Of a stretch of DNA of 49,316 nucleotides, positions 16,079-24,746 are shown one piece after another. Each line of letters opens with the position of its first letter. Position 1 is the first letter of the stretch. Location: assembly GCA_002313925.1 (NCBI GenBank), contig DCAZ01000020.1:1-49316 (forward strand), given 5' to 3'. The position numbers and the translations under genes were made by a program. This DNA is from Gemmatimonadales bacterium UBA1120 (GTDB lineage Bacteria > Gemmatimonadota > Gemmatimonadetes > Longimicrobiales > Gaopeijiaceae). The notes under the pieces are model-generated. The model was not told the origin of the DNA. It saw only the letters and a program-made list of their open reading frames with translations, and did no database searches.

Positions 16079-18862
16079 ATGTTCTTAGGTAGCGGCTGCT
16101 CTAAACCTTCGTTTTTGGTGCTCATGGCTTTGGCTGTCGTAGCTCCACAGGAGGTACTGACACAGGATATTTCGCTCAGCCCCTTGTTGGATCAAATGAC
16201 ACCTACGGATGCTGAATTTCGTGAGATTGCCGAGGGGTTTTCGAATAAAGCTCTTGATGCTACCCGGGAACTCGGACCGATTGAAATCGACGGCCGTATC
16301 GATGAGCCAGATTGGGAGATGGCGAAAATCTTCACCGGATTCACAGCGAAGGAACCGATAGAAGGCGAGCCAGCGAAGGATGATACAGAGGTGAGAGTTC
16401 TTCTCGGTGACGGGGCGATCTGGATTGGAGCTCGGATGTGGGATTCTAAGCCGGAGGAGATCGTGTCACGACTTACTCGGCGTGACTCTGACGGCATCTT
16501 TGACAAATTCTCTGTACATCTTGATCCAAACCGTGATCATCTAACCGGTTACATCTTCTCGTTGAGTGTCGCGAACGTTCAGCGAGACCATTACCTATAC
16601 AATGATGACAAGCTGGATGGTGCATGGGATGCCGTTTGGTCCTCTGCAGTCCAGCGAGATGAGGATGGCTGGTCCGCGGAGATCCGTATTCCCCTTTCTC
16701 AGATTCGTTACGAAGCAAGCGATGATCCCCAAACTTGGGGGATTAACTTCTTTCGCCGGCGTGTCGCTAGTGCAGAAGAATCCTACTACGCTCTGCTCTC
16801 AAAACTTGAGAAAGGCATCGCGAGCCGGATGGCGGAGATGGAAGGTGTGCTAGTAGACAACCCGTCTCGACGCTTTGAGCTTCTTCCCTACGTTCTCAGT
16901 AATTACCACAGTGCACCCGCTACTCCGGGAGACCCGTTTTTCGATGGCACTGCTACAAATGGGAGAATTGGTCTCGATCTCAGTTATGGCCTAGGAGCCT
17001 CGTTCACCCTAGATGCCACGATCAACCCTGATTTCGGTCAAGTTGAAGCTGACCCGGCGGTGATCAATCTCAGCGCATTTGAGACATTTCTCGGTGAACG
17101 ACGCCCGTTCTTCGTTGAAGACGCACGAATCTTCGACTTCACACTGTCGGGCAAGAACAATCAGCTCTTTTACAGCCGGCGGGTTGGTCGTGCTCCTCAC
17201 GGTCGCGCCCCGTACGAAGCGGAGCATAGCCAGGTCCCTGAGAATGCTACGATTCTCGGTGCCGCAAAGCTGTCGGGAAGAACTGCTAAAGGTATTTCTA
17301 TTGGTGTTCTAGGGGCGGTTACCGGAGATGAGTTCGGTCAGGGAGTTTTTGGTGATGGATCAGAAAACGAGTTCCTTGTCGAACCCCGGTCGGAGGTAGG
17401 GGTGCTGAGTCTTGCAAAAGACTTCGGTGATGGAGCTTCGCAGGTCCGAGGCCTTGTGAGTGGTCTACGTAGAGCGCTCCCCAGCGACAAATCCTATAAC
17501 TGGCTGGCATCATCGGCTTTTAATGGGGGCCTCCGACTTGATCATCGGTGGCGGGATGGGAAGTATGGAATGTTCGCTTATGTGACGGGTAGTCATGTGC
17601 GAGGAGCCGAAGAAGCAATAACAAGGATTCAAAAGGCAAGTAATCACTACTTCCAGCGGCCAGACGTGACTCGGGCATCCTTAGATGAGACGGCCACTAC
17701 AATTAGTGGACTTGCCTGGCGTTTGAATTTGGAAAAACGGGAGGGTGAGCACTGGACGGGGTCGGTCTGGAGTTCTCAGATCACTAACGGCTTCGAGATC
17801 AATGAATTGGGTTTTTATCCCACCGGGGAGCGACTCGACGCTGGTGCAAGGATCAATTATAAGGAGATCGTGCCGGGACGATTATTTCGGGGCTATAGCT
17901 TTGGTGGCTGGACTTATCACAACTGGAGCCACGAAGCACTCGACGACTTCTGGTCTAGTGGATCATGGCGTGATGCCCGGGTCCGGGGTGCCTTTACTGC
18001 AAATGCTAACGGTCAATTCCTGAACTACTGGAATCTCCGAACTAGTGGGACGTATACACCTCGAGCGATGAGCCGGTCTGCCACTCGCGGGGGTCCAATG
18101 ATGGTGCGTCCGGGTTCTACGAAGTGGTCGGTTAACCTAAGTAGTGATCGGCGGAAGGCGGTGAGCTTCGGCTCTCATTTTGAGATGGAGGATGACCGCC
18201 AGGGTGTCGGCGGTGGTTGGACAGTCCGGAGTGATGTGAAAGTTCAACCCTCCGAAAGACTTCAAGTTGTAGTAACTCCGAGGTATAACGAAGACAATTC
18301 AGGGCACCAGTATGTTGCTGCGACAGAAACCATGCCGTATAGCCCAACATTCGGAATTCGTTACCTCTTTGCTGACCTTAGTCGGCGCACGGTATCAATG
18401 GAAACCCGGTTAGATTGGACTTTTACTCCCAGGCTATCGCTGCAGCTTTTTGCACAGCCCCTGCTGTCTTCGGGTGACTATGTTCAGTACAAGCAACTGG
18501 CCACATCGAAGTCCTATGATTTTTTGGAATTCAATCCGGGAGCAGGCTCTAATACAGCAGGAGGGGTAGCTTGTCCAGGAATCTGCGACTTGGAAGGCAG
18601 GCAGTACGTCGACTTCGATGGTGATGGCACGGCGGATTATTCTTTCCGTGATAGAGACTTTAATGTGCGCTCCCTTGTGGGCAACGCTGTCCTGCGTTGG
18701 GAATACAGGCCGGGTTCGACGCTTTTCCTAGTATGGCAACGCAGGCAGTCTGATTATGCGTTCGCGGGGAACTTGGATTTCCAGAGAGACGCCACTGCAC
18801 TGTTAGAGGCGCCGGCAGACAACAGATTCATCATCAAGATGAACTACTGGCTCGGACTGTGA
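16079..18862 (+). CDS. DUF5916 outer-membrane beta-barrel protein with CBM9-like N-terminus
   Basis: A 927-residue exported protein. A signal peptide covers about residues 1-29 (ends VLTQD). Residues ~60-220 form a carbohydrate-binding-module-9-like domain with IDGRIDEPDWEMA, WIGARMWDSKP and GWSAEIRIPLSQIRY. The remaining ~680 residues match DUF5916, a TonB-receptor-like beta-barrel, with NPDFGQVEADPAVINLS and RRPFFVEDARIFDF. The protein ends with a hydrophobic strand (IIKMNYWLGL). A Ca-binding-like DFDGDGTADY lies near the end. No TonB plug is apparent. The function of the family is unknown; an outer-membrane sugar- or peptide-related role is inferred. It starts 5 nt after the TAXI receptor. 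Confidence 0.9.
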   Translation: MFLGSGCSKPSFLVLMALAVVAPQEVLTQDISLSPLLDQMTPTDAEFREIAEGFSNKALDATRELGPIEIDGRIDEPDWEMAKIFTGFTAKEPIEGEPAKDDTEVRVLLGDGAIWIGARMWDSKPEEIVSRLTRRDSDGIFDKFSVHLDPNRDHLTGYIFSLSVANVQRDHYLYNDDKLDGAWDAVWSSAVQRDEDGWSAEIRIPLSQIRYEASDDPQTWGINFFRRRVASAEESYYALLSKLEKGIASRMAEMEGVLVDNPSRRFELLPYVLSNYHSAPATPGDPFFDGTATNGRIGLDLSYGLGASFTLDATINPDFGQVEADPAVINLSAFETFLGERRPFFVEDARIFDFTLSGKNNQLFYSRRVGRAPHGRAPYEAEHSQVPENATILGAAKLSGRTAKGISIGVLGAVTGDEFGQGVFGDGSENEFLVEPRSEVGVLSLAKDFGDGASQVRGLVSGLRRALPSDKSYNWLASSAFNGGLRLDHRWRDGKYGMFAYVTGSHVRGAEEAITRIQKASNHYFQRPDVTRASLDETATTISGLAWRLNLEKREGEHWTGSVWSSQITNGFEINELGFYPTGERLDAGARINYKEIVPGRLFRGYSFGGWTYHNWSHEALDDFWSSGSWRDARVRGAFTANANGQFLNYWNLRTSGTYTPRAMSRSATRGGPMMVRPGSTKWSVNLSSDRRKAVSFGSHFEMEDDRQGVGGGWTVRSDVKVQPSERLQVVVTPRYNEDNSGHQYVAATETMPYSPTFGIRYLFADLSRRTVSMETRLDWTFTPRLSLQLFAQPLLSSGDYVQYKQLATSKSYDFLEFNPGAGSNTAGGVACPGICDLEGRQYVDFDGDGTADYSFRDRDFNVRSLVGNAVLRWEYRPGSTLFLVWQRRQSDYAFAGNLDFQRDATALLEAPADNRFIIKMNYWLGL

Positions 18863-18941
18863 GGATTCCTATAGGCTCCGCTGTTGTTAGTTGCTATACG
18901 ACGCATCACGGAGTTCCTGCCGATGACCAGGAGTATTTCGG

Positions 18942-19163
18942 GTGAGAATCAACCCTTGGTGGATAGCCGGTTTTGTAATGCTAGTGGCTTTCTTGCCGAT
19001 GATGTACAAGCTGGTGGTGGGACTCATAGGGGTTGGGTTTCTGGTTAACCGCTTTCTAACCAGGATCATAGGATTGGTGGATACAGGAAGTCGTGTTAAG
19101 GCGATGGTTGATGACCTGAACGAAAAGAACGAAAACGAAATCATAATTGAGGATTCCGAGTAA
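18942..19163 (+). CDS. Small membrane protein
   Basis: A 73-residue protein with two adjacent hydrophobic stretches (about residues 6-23 and 25-47) and an acidic, Asn/Glu-rich cytoplasmic-looking tail. GTG 18942 has an AGGAG upstream (18929-18933) at usable spacing, which argues for translation. No family recognised. The reverse frame across the same DNA has no comparable start signal. Confidence 0.5.
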   Translation: MRINPWWIAGFVMLVAFLPMMYKLVVGLIGVGFLVNRFLTRIIGLVDTGSRVKAMVDDLNEKNENEIIIEDSE

Positions 19164-19171
19164 ATTTACTC
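19158..19171. repeat. 14-bp perfect palindrome over a stop codon
   Basis: GAGTAAATTTACTC reads identically on both strands. It spans the TAA stop of the small membrane protein and lies in the short gap between two convergent genes. A six-T run follows about 20 bases later, but the spacing is wrong for a canonical terminator. It may be a weak bidirectional end signal or chance. Confidence 0.3.
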
Positions 19172-19208
19172 AGATCAAGTCCCTCAACAGATTTTTTGCC
19201 AGCTGTGT

Positions 19209-20345
19209 CTAGTTTTCCCCTGAGAATCCGTTTGTTGGCATGTTCGGGATAATGCGCTGAGCATTCTCGTAGTAGATCTTTCGGAGCACGTCATCGGGTA
19301 GCCCCATTCCATAGAGTTTCCAGAAGGCGTGGTAATCCCTGTAGTAGTCGAAGTACTCGTCTTCTGTCTCAAATACCCGCCAATAGTAGGGGTATTCATC
19401 GGGTTGGAATGAATCCTTACCAAAGAGGATGCGGTCCTGATATTTGACAAAGAAGTCGCGCGCAAAACGGGGTTGTCTTCCTAGGTCATAAAGCACTGCA
19501 CCGACTTCTGCATAGACATTTGGAAAGCGGTCGAAAAGTTCGCCCAGCCTGCCCAGGTCTTGTGTGTACCAACTCATATGAGCCAGCACCCACGTTGTAT
19601 TTGGGTGTCTCTCAAGCATGCGGTCACGTTCCTCCATTAGCTCATTAAATTCTGGGAAACGTGAACGATCATTAAAGCGACGGTTGGGAAAGAGTGCCAT
19701 TTCAAGCCAGCGCTCATTCTCAAAGTCGAGGGGTTCAAAGAACTCTGCTGGGTCACCCGTATGCACGAATACCGGGATCCCTAAACGGCTAGCCGTTTGC
19801 CATACAACGTCGAGTTCCGGGTCATCCATTTGTAGGCGACTACCGTCAGCCTTACGTGTAAGAAGGCCGAATCCTTTGCCGATTTCACCGATACCAACTG
19901 CTCCGGCAGTGACGTCTTCTTCCAACTGAGATGTGATCCGAGCGCCTGATCCAGGGCCAATACTTCGGAGGTCAACCGTGGTGAAAAAAACGAATCGGTC
20001 TTGCATACCTGCAGCTCGGACTGCCTGAATTTGTCGTGTTAGCGCGGTTCCAGAACTTCCTCGAGCCTGGACCATGACCTGAAGGTTCAATTCGTCCATT
20101 GCTGTGACGACACTCTGGATGGTGCCGGGACTATTGAGTGCAGGAGGGTGGCCGTGGAAATCCACGGCCGGGAACTTGGCTTGGGGAACTTCGTGTTCGG
20201 GTACGATTAGGGTTGATCGAGGTTTGTACTCCAGGATTGTCGGTGGCGGAATCTGCGGAGTACGGCTCCGTCTGTTGATCTGGGCCTGGCCCTGTCGATC
20301 TGGGATGAAAAGCGAGAGGCACAAAAAGAGAAAAGCCAGCCGCAT
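19209..20345 (-). CDS. Secreted amidohydrolase (amidohydrolase-2 / TIM-barrel family)
   Basis: A 378-residue metal-dependent hydrolase of the amidohydrolase-related (PF04909-like) family with a signal peptide (MRLAFLFLCLSLFIPDRQGQA), so periplasmic. Barrel metal-site motifs include FPAVDFHGHPP near the N-terminus, VFVHTGDPAEFF, TWVLAHMSWY and ILFGKDSFQPDEYPYYW, with the usual final Asp replaced or shifted in GKDSF. It ends with a helix containing YYENAQRI, typical of the family C-terminus. ATG 20345 is preferred because GGAG lies 8 nt upstream and it begins the signal peptide; in-frame ATGs exist at 20351 and 20390. The RidA-like gene lies just upstream on the same strand. Substrate unknown. 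Confidence 0.85.
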   Translation of the reverse strand: MRLAFLFLCLSLFIPDRQGQAQINRRSRTPQIPPPTILEYKPRSTLIVPEHEVPQAKFPAVDFHGHPPALNSPGTIQSVVTAMDELNLQVMVQARGSSGTALTRQIQAVRAAGMQDRFVFFTTVDLRSIGPGSGARITSQLEEDVTAGAVGIGEIGKGFGLLTRKADGSRLQMDDPELDVVWQTASRLGIPVFVHTGDPAEFFEPLDFENERWLEMALFPNRRFNDRSRFPEFNELMEERDRMLERHPNTTWVLAHMSWYTQDLGRLGELFDRFPNVYAEVGAVLYDLGRQPRFARDFFVKYQDRILFGKDSFQPDEYPYYWRVFETEDEYFDYYRDYHAFWKLYGMGLPDDVLRKIYYENAQRIIPNMPTNGFSGEN

Positions 20346-20416
20346 CGTCATAGCTCCGTTCGCATGAATTTGGTGAAGGCGTGAACGCATACTGTGGTTG
20401 AAAGGCTAACGTAATC

Positions 20417-20869
20417 TCAGTGGTCTACTGCGATTCCCATTACTTCAAAGCGCGCGCCACGTAGTAAGGTGCCAGACCCGAGAAAAGCTCGTGCTGGAAA
20501 TTCAGCTGAGAAGTACGTCCGGTACACTTCGTTGAACGTGTCATAGAACGCCACGTCTGAGCAATAAACTTGAACTAACACAAGGTCATCCATGGTCATC
20601 CCAGCATCCTGAAGTTGGCCGCGTATGTTATTCAAGACATTTCTGGCCTCCACATCTACTGCTGCGGGCACCTCACCATCTGCATCCAACCCTAAAGTGC
20701 CTGAGATATAGAGTGTGTTCCCTGCTAGTACCGCACCGCTGAATGGTCCCCCGCTTTCGTTCACAGTGCGAGGATTGATGTAAGTGACCTCCTCTTGTGC
20801 AGCGAGCTTAGCTGAGGAGAGTCCAAGAAGCACAGCAACGAATGTGAAGAAATATAGTTGGGTTCTCAT
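20417..20869 (-). CDS. Exported RidA/YjgF-family protein
   Basis: A 150-residue protein: a signal peptide (about 25 residues, ending KLAAQ) and then a complete RidA/YjgF domain. Domain landmarks are GPFSGAVLAGNTLYISGTLG, NVLNNIRGQLQDAGM, LVLVQVYCSD and FPARAFLGSG. The Arg in PAR matches the residue that binds the substrate carboxylate in imine deaminases, so the active site looks intact. Cytoplasmic RidA removes 2-aminoacrylate; an exported version is less common and its substrate is unknown. ATG 20869 is chosen because it begins the signal sequence; an upstream in-frame ATG at 20905 would add 12 residues. Co-directional with the amidohydrolase, about 70 nt apart. Confidence 0.87.
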   Translation of the reverse strand: MRTQLYFFTFVAVLLGLSSAKLAAQEEVTYINPRTVNESGGPFSGAVLAGNTLYISGTLGLDADGEVPAAVDVEARNVLNNIRGQLQDAGMTMDDLVLVQVYCSDVAFYDTFNEVYRTYFSAEFPARAFLGSGTLLRGARFEVMGIAVDH

Positions 20870-21212
20870 GGCGCTAGACCTAAGGAGAGGAAGGTTTGGC
20901 TGCATTGACAGAGGATGCTAGAAGCTGGAGCCCCTAGATGGCAACGCTACTCGGGACGAGAAACAGTGTTTGTTCATCCTGGGATCTTAAGTGCGAGCAA
21001 GGCGGTATCAGTGCAACTCTTGCCCAGGTGCGCGATGCTTGCTAGGCATCCCGACCCTGGTTTTCGTCCAGCTAGTACAAGCATGTACAGATTTTTGGTC
21101 TGGCAAGAACAAAGTCCGGGCGATCTACTGACTAAGTGTCTGCTGTTGAATATTCAAAGAATAATTGGAGATTAATAGAGATGTGCCCTCTAATAAGTTA
21201 TGAGAACCTAGC
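20870..21212. other. 343-nt divergent intergenic region upstream of the heme operon
   Basis: This gap separates the minus-strand RidA-like gene from hemH. An 86-codon plus-strand frame crosses it but has no family resemblance and no convincing ribosome binding site, so I treat it as non-coding. The right half is AT-rich and contains a 12-bp palindrome (21146-21157). Promoters for both directions should lie here; I cannot place them confidently. Confidence 0.5.
21146..21157. promoter_or_regulatory. 12-bp perfect palindrome, possible operator for the heme operon
   Basis: TTGAATATTCAA is its own reverse complement. It sits in AT-rich DNA 56 bases before the hemH start. It could be a dimeric regulator site controlling the heme genes. 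No known consensus is matched, so this is speculative. Confidence 0.28.
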
Positions 21213-22253
21213 GTGAGTAGCCGCACCGCTGTTGTGCTGCTAGGGTTCGGGGAACCGGAGGGTGTGGACCAAGAGGAAGTCACCGGTTTCTTGGAACGTA
21301 TTTTTCTAGCAAACGCGGGTTTAGAGGATGAAAATCCCGGAGGTGCGGAAGCTAGGGCGCGGTTCTTAGCCGATGCACGTGCGCCAGCGCTGACAGAAAT
21401 ATATCGGGCGATAGGTGGCTCCCCTCTAATGCCTCAACTTCAAGCCAAGCGCGAAGGTTTGGAGAAAGAGTTGGCCCGGCGTGATCTGGCAATACCTGTC
21501 ACGCTGGGCACTCAGTTCCTGACTCCGTCAATCAGTGATGCTGTGTTATGGTGTCAGGAGGAGGAGGTTGAACGAATAGTTGGCCTTACCACGTATCCAG
21601 TGTGTGGTCGCTCAACGACGGTAGCCTCTCTCGACGAGCTTTCGAGAGAGGTGGAAGCCCGGCAGGGCTTTGCCCAAGTCGTTGCTGTTGGGGGTTGGCA
21701 TGCACATCCAGATTTTGCTGCGATTTGGGAGACGGCAATCAGAGAGTATGCTCAAAGCGCGGGAGTGGATTTACTCGAACCGGGCTCACTCCTCTACTTC
21801 AGTGCACATGGCACCCCTCTCAAGTATCTGGAAAGGCTGCCGTACACACACTATGTAGAAGCTCTGTGCTCTGCTATCGCCAATTCCCTTGGGGATGTGA
21901 AGTACGTCCTCGGGTACCAAAACCACGGAAACCGGCCTATCCCCTGGGTAGAGCCTGATAATGAGACACTCATGCCTAGCTTAGATGCGGATCGGGTTGT
22001 GGTTGTCCCGATTAGCTTCATACAAGAGCAATCCGAAACACTCTCGGAGCTGGACCACGACCTATCTGATCTCGCAAGATCTCAGGGGTTAGATTTTTAT
22101 CGGGTTCCAGTACCTCATGATTCATCTGCACTGCTGGAGCTTATGGCAGATCTAGTGGAAGCAGCATTGGCATCCCCCGGGGCCGAACTCTTACGGGGTT
22201 GCAATTGTAACCCAGGAGCCTGGTGCACAAATGGGGGTGCGAATGAAGCCTGA
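21213..22253 (+). CDS. hemH: Ferrochelatase (coproporphyrin ferrochelatase CpfC type)
   Basis: A 346-residue ferrochelatase inserting Fe(II) into the porphyrin ring. Family motifs are GGSPLMPQ, TYPVCGRSTT, the His-containing YFSAHGTPLKYL, YQNHGNRPIPWVEPD and PISFIQEQSETLSELD with the conserved Glu. Because hemQ is in the same operon, the substrate is inferred to be coproporphyrin III rather than protoporphyrin IX. Unusually it ends with RGCNCNPGAWC. Those three Cys plus the Cys in TYPVC resemble the four-ligand arrangement of [2Fe-2S] ferrochelatases. The start is GTG 21213. The stop overlaps the following small membrane protein gene. Confidence 0.92.
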   Translation: MSSRTAVVLLGFGEPEGVDQEEVTGFLERIFLANAGLEDENPGGAEARARFLADARAPALTEIYRAIGGSPLMPQLQAKREGLEKELARRDLAIPVTLGTQFLTPSISDAVLWCQEEEVERIVGLTTYPVCGRSTTVASLDELSREVEARQGFAQVVAVGGWHAHPDFAAIWETAIREYAQSAGVDLLEPGSLLYFSAHGTPLKYLERLPYTHYVEALCSAIANSLGDVKYVLGYQNHGNRPIPWVEPDNETLMPSLDADRVVVVPISFIQEQSETLSELDHDLSDLARSQGLDFYRVPVPHDSSALLELMADLVEAALASPGAELLRGCNCNPGAWCTNGGANEA

Positions 22254-22464
22254 ATCCAAGGGGGTCTTGAAGTGGACGCTCTGGAGTGCTTTACTGTCGT
22301 TCGCTGCTTTCGCCGGTGTAACGGCCACACAGGCCGTAGCTGAGGGGGGAAGCCCCATAGAACATTGGGGTGTGATCGTTGCACTGGGCGTTATCGGCGG
22401 TACGGTCGGCGGACTCGTCGGCCCCATGATTCGCGGCATAAGCTTGCGCTTCAGGAAGCGTTGA
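22243..22464 (+). CDS. Small membrane protein in the heme operon
   Basis: A 73-residue protein with two predicted membrane helices: one around LWSALLSFAAFAGVTATQAV, one around WGVIVALGVIGGTVGGLVG, ending in a basic tail (RGISLRFRKR). It overlaps the hemH stop, which suggests coupling. ATG 22243 has GGGGG five bases upstream; ATG 22231 in frame is the alternative. No family recognised. Its position between ferrochelatase and glutamyl-tRNA reductase suggests a membrane role linked to heme, which is inference only. Confidence 0.6.
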   Translation: MKPESKGVLKWTLWSALLSFAAFAGVTATQAVAEGGSPIEHWGVIVALGVIGGTVGGLVGPMIRGISLRFRKR

Positions 22465-22507
22465 GCGGATCTGTCGCCCAGTCACGGGAATCTTTACCCT
22501 ACCGACC

Positions 22508-23839
22508 ATGCCAAAACCGACACCTGCCAGCGAAACCAGTGCTACGCTTCTAGTACTGGGTGCGAGTCATCATACGTCCAGCGTGGATCGCCTCGGATCT
22601 TTCGCACGTGGTGCGGAAAGATTACGTCGACGATTTGAAGACTCCTGGGAGGGCGGCTCAGAGCCACCGATCAGGGAAATGACAGTGTTGGCTACGTGCA
22701 ACAGAGTCGAAATTTATGCAGTTGTGGACCCTGTCCATGAGGATACAGCGGCCCATCTGATTGCCGGTGAGGTTTTCGTGCATGCCGAGTCTGTTTGCTC
22801 TGATGTGTCGTACCAACTGAGGGATGCAGACGCCATAAGACATCTTGCCCGGGTGGCTGCTGGCCTGGATTCCGTTGTTGTAGGTGAGCATCAAATCAGT
22901 GGACAGGTGGCGCGTGCATTTGTGAAACCTTCCAGCTGGAATGGCGCGGCGAGTGTCCTGAGAGACGTTGGTCGGATCGCAGCTCGCGCAAGCGGACGTG
23001 TCCGGCAGGAAACGGAACTAGGCCGTCATTCTGCAAGTTTAGGTACGGTTGCTTTGGATCTTGCAACAGACGAGTTGGGTGACCTCGAAGGGGGAAGCAT
23101 TGTAGTTGTTGGTGCGGGGAAGGTAGGTAGTCTGGTGTGCTCAGCTCTTGGCCGAGCTCGTGCCTCAAAGATTACAGTTGTGAATAGGTCAGCGGACCGT
23201 GCTCGTAAAATAGCCGTGGAAATAGGAGCTGAAACAGCTGCACTCGATCAGCTTCCTACGCTTCTAGAGAATGCAAGTGTAGTGATTACCGCAACTACCT
23301 CTGATGAGCCAACCATCGACGAAGCTACTGTAAGACAATCTCTTGCAGAACGAGCAAATACAGTGGGTCCGCTCCTGATCATTGACCTCGCAATCCCGAG
23401 GGATGTTGACCCGGCCGTCGCAGAACTTGAGGGGATTCGCCTGCTTACGCTCGATGATGTTAAGTCACGCCTGGACCGCCATATGTCTCTCCGGCTAGGG
23501 GAAGTAGGCCCCGCAGAAGCTGTGGTTGATAATGTGGTCGATACTCATCTACACAGTCCGGAATCCACGGAAGTAGAGGCCTTGATAACTCAGCTACGAC
23601 GTACCACTGAGCAAATCAGAGACTATGAAGTGGGGCGCTGGCTTGGATCAGTTAACGGGGCTGTCAACCAAGAGGATGTGGACCGCCTGACTCGGTCTAT
23701 CGTGAATAAGTTGTTTCACACACCGATGTTGCGGTTGCGCGGAGCCGAAGAACTCAACGGCCGCCACACACAGCTCTTGAGTGCCGTTAGCGAATTGTTT
23801 GATCTGGGTGATCCGGGCGAGCCCACCCCGCCAGAGTAA
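22508..23839 (+). CDS. hemA: Glutamyl-tRNA reductase
   Basis: A 443-residue NADPH-dependent enzyme making glutamate-1-semialdehyde from glutamyl-tRNA(Glu), the first committed step of C5-type tetrapyrrole synthesis. The N-terminal catalytic domain has LGASHHTSSVDRLGS and the nucleophilic Cys in LATCNRVEIYAV. GLDSVVVGEHQISGQV follows. The NADPH-binding Rossmann motif is IVVVGAGKVGSLV. The C-terminal helical dimerisation region is complete. ATG 22508 lacks a clear ribosome binding site but gives a normal N-terminus. The classical heme-feedback degradation signal (N-terminal Lys pair of enterobacteria) is not evident; the N-terminus here is longer. The HemC frame is open through its 3' end. Confidence 0.95.
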   Translation: MPKPTPASETSATLLVLGASHHTSSVDRLGSFARGAERLRRRFEDSWEGGSEPPIREMTVLATCNRVEIYAVVDPVHEDTAAHLIAGEVFVHAESVCSDVSYQLRDADAIRHLARVAAGLDSVVVGEHQISGQVARAFVKPSSWNGAASVLRDVGRIAARASGRVRQETELGRHSASLGTVALDLATDELGDLEGGSIVVVGAGKVGSLVCSALGRARASKITVVNRSADRARKIAVEIGAETAALDQLPTLLENASVVITATTSDEPTIDEATVRQSLAERANTVGPLLIIDLAIPRDVDPAVAELEGIRLLTLDDVKSRLDRHMSLRLGEVGPAEAVVDNVVDTHLHSPESTEVEALITQLRRTTEQIRDYEVGRWLGSVNGAVNQEDVDRLTRSIVNKLFHTPMLRLRGAEELNGRHTQLLSAVSELFDLGDPGEPTPPE

Positions 23840-23846
23840 GAAGCTT

Positions 23847-24746
23847 TTGCCCTCCGATAGGGTGCGCGTCGGAACGCGTGGATCAATCCTGGCGATGTGG
23901 CAGGCCCGCTGGGTCTCAGAACATCTAACAAGAGCGGCTCCTGCGTGCTCGGTCGAGCTTGTAGAAATCAGGACCCGAGGTGATGAGCATCAAGATCTAG
24001 GTAGTCTTCCGGGCATGGGACACTTTACCTCGGAACTTGAAGCCGCTTTAGCTGAAGGGCGTATTGATGTCGCGGTGCACTCTCTGAAGGACTTGCCGGT
24101 AGAGGATAGCGCGGGAGTAACAGTTGCAGCGGTACCTCTGCGGCACGACTCGAGTGATTCGTTGGTGAGCTCTTCTGGAGCATCCTTGATGTCTTTGGGC
24201 CATGGATCTCGGATAGGAACTGGAAGTCCACGCCGTGCTGCGTTGTTGATGTTCCACCGGCCTGACCTTGATGTAGTCGAAATCAGGGGCAACGTCGATA
24301 CCCGAATTCGTAAGGTGGATGAGGGGATGTATGATGCCGTTGTGCTGGCAACAGCTGGCCTATTTCGGCTCGGACTAGAAGATCGAATTAGTGAAAAACT
24401 AGGGGTACGGGAATTTCCACCAGCGCCGGGCCAGGGAGCACTCGCAGTGCAGATGCGGGATGAGGATTCTGAATTACACCGAGTAGTAAAAAGTTTAGAC
24501 GACCTAGACGCTAGGGCGACGACAGGAGCAGAGAGAGCATTTCTCAGAGGCTTAGGAGGTGGATGCACTCTACCAGTGGGGGCCCATGCCTGGCGAGAGT
24601 CCGGTCAACTGAAGCTCCTCGGGTTTGTCGGATCCAATACCGGTGGCCTCTCTTTGAGAGGAGAAGTAACGGGTGGTGATCCCGAGGCTTTAGGGGAGAA
24701 GCTTGCAGCACAAATGCTTAGCGAAGGAGCCAGAGAGCTACTGTGA
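23847..24746 (+). CDS. hemC: Hydroxymethylbilane synthase (porphobilinogen deaminase)
   Basis: A 299-residue enzyme that polymerises four porphobilinogens. Motifs: VRVGTRGSILAMWQA at the N-terminus, catalytic Asp in VHSLKDLPVED, GSPRRAALL, EIRGNVDTRI, PPAPGQGALAVQMR, and the dipyrromethane-cofactor Cys in GLGGGCTLPVGAHA. The frame is open back to 23781 inside hemA. TTG 23847 gives a normal family N-terminus and lies 7 nt after the hemA stop; GTG 23862 is also possible. Cytoplasmic. The stop overlaps the hemD start as GTGA. Confidence 0.95.
   Translation: MPSDRVRVGTRGSILAMWQARWVSEHLTRAAPACSVELVEIRTRGDEHQDLGSLPGMGHFTSELEAALAEGRIDVAVHSLKDLPVEDSAGVTVAAVPLRHDSSDSLVSSSGASLMSLGHGSRIGTGSPRRAALLMFHRPDLDVVEIRGNVDTRIRKVDEGMYDAVVLATAGLFRLGLEDRISEKLGVREFPPAPGQGALAVQMRDEDSELHRVVKSLDDLDARATTGAERAFLRGLGGGCTLPVGAHAWRESGQLKLLGFVGSNTGGLSLRGEVTGGDPEALGEKLAAQMLSEGARELL

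Noticed and set aside
18887..19144. An 85-codon minus-strand frame opposite the small membrane protein
   Set aside because: The plus-strand frame has a Shine-Dalgarno and a clear helix pattern; the reverse frame is Ser/Thr/Arg-rich with neither.
20915..21175. An 86-codon plus-strand frame between the RidA-like gene and hemH
   Set aside because: No ribosome binding site, no family resemblance and unusual composition; treated as part of the regulatory gap.
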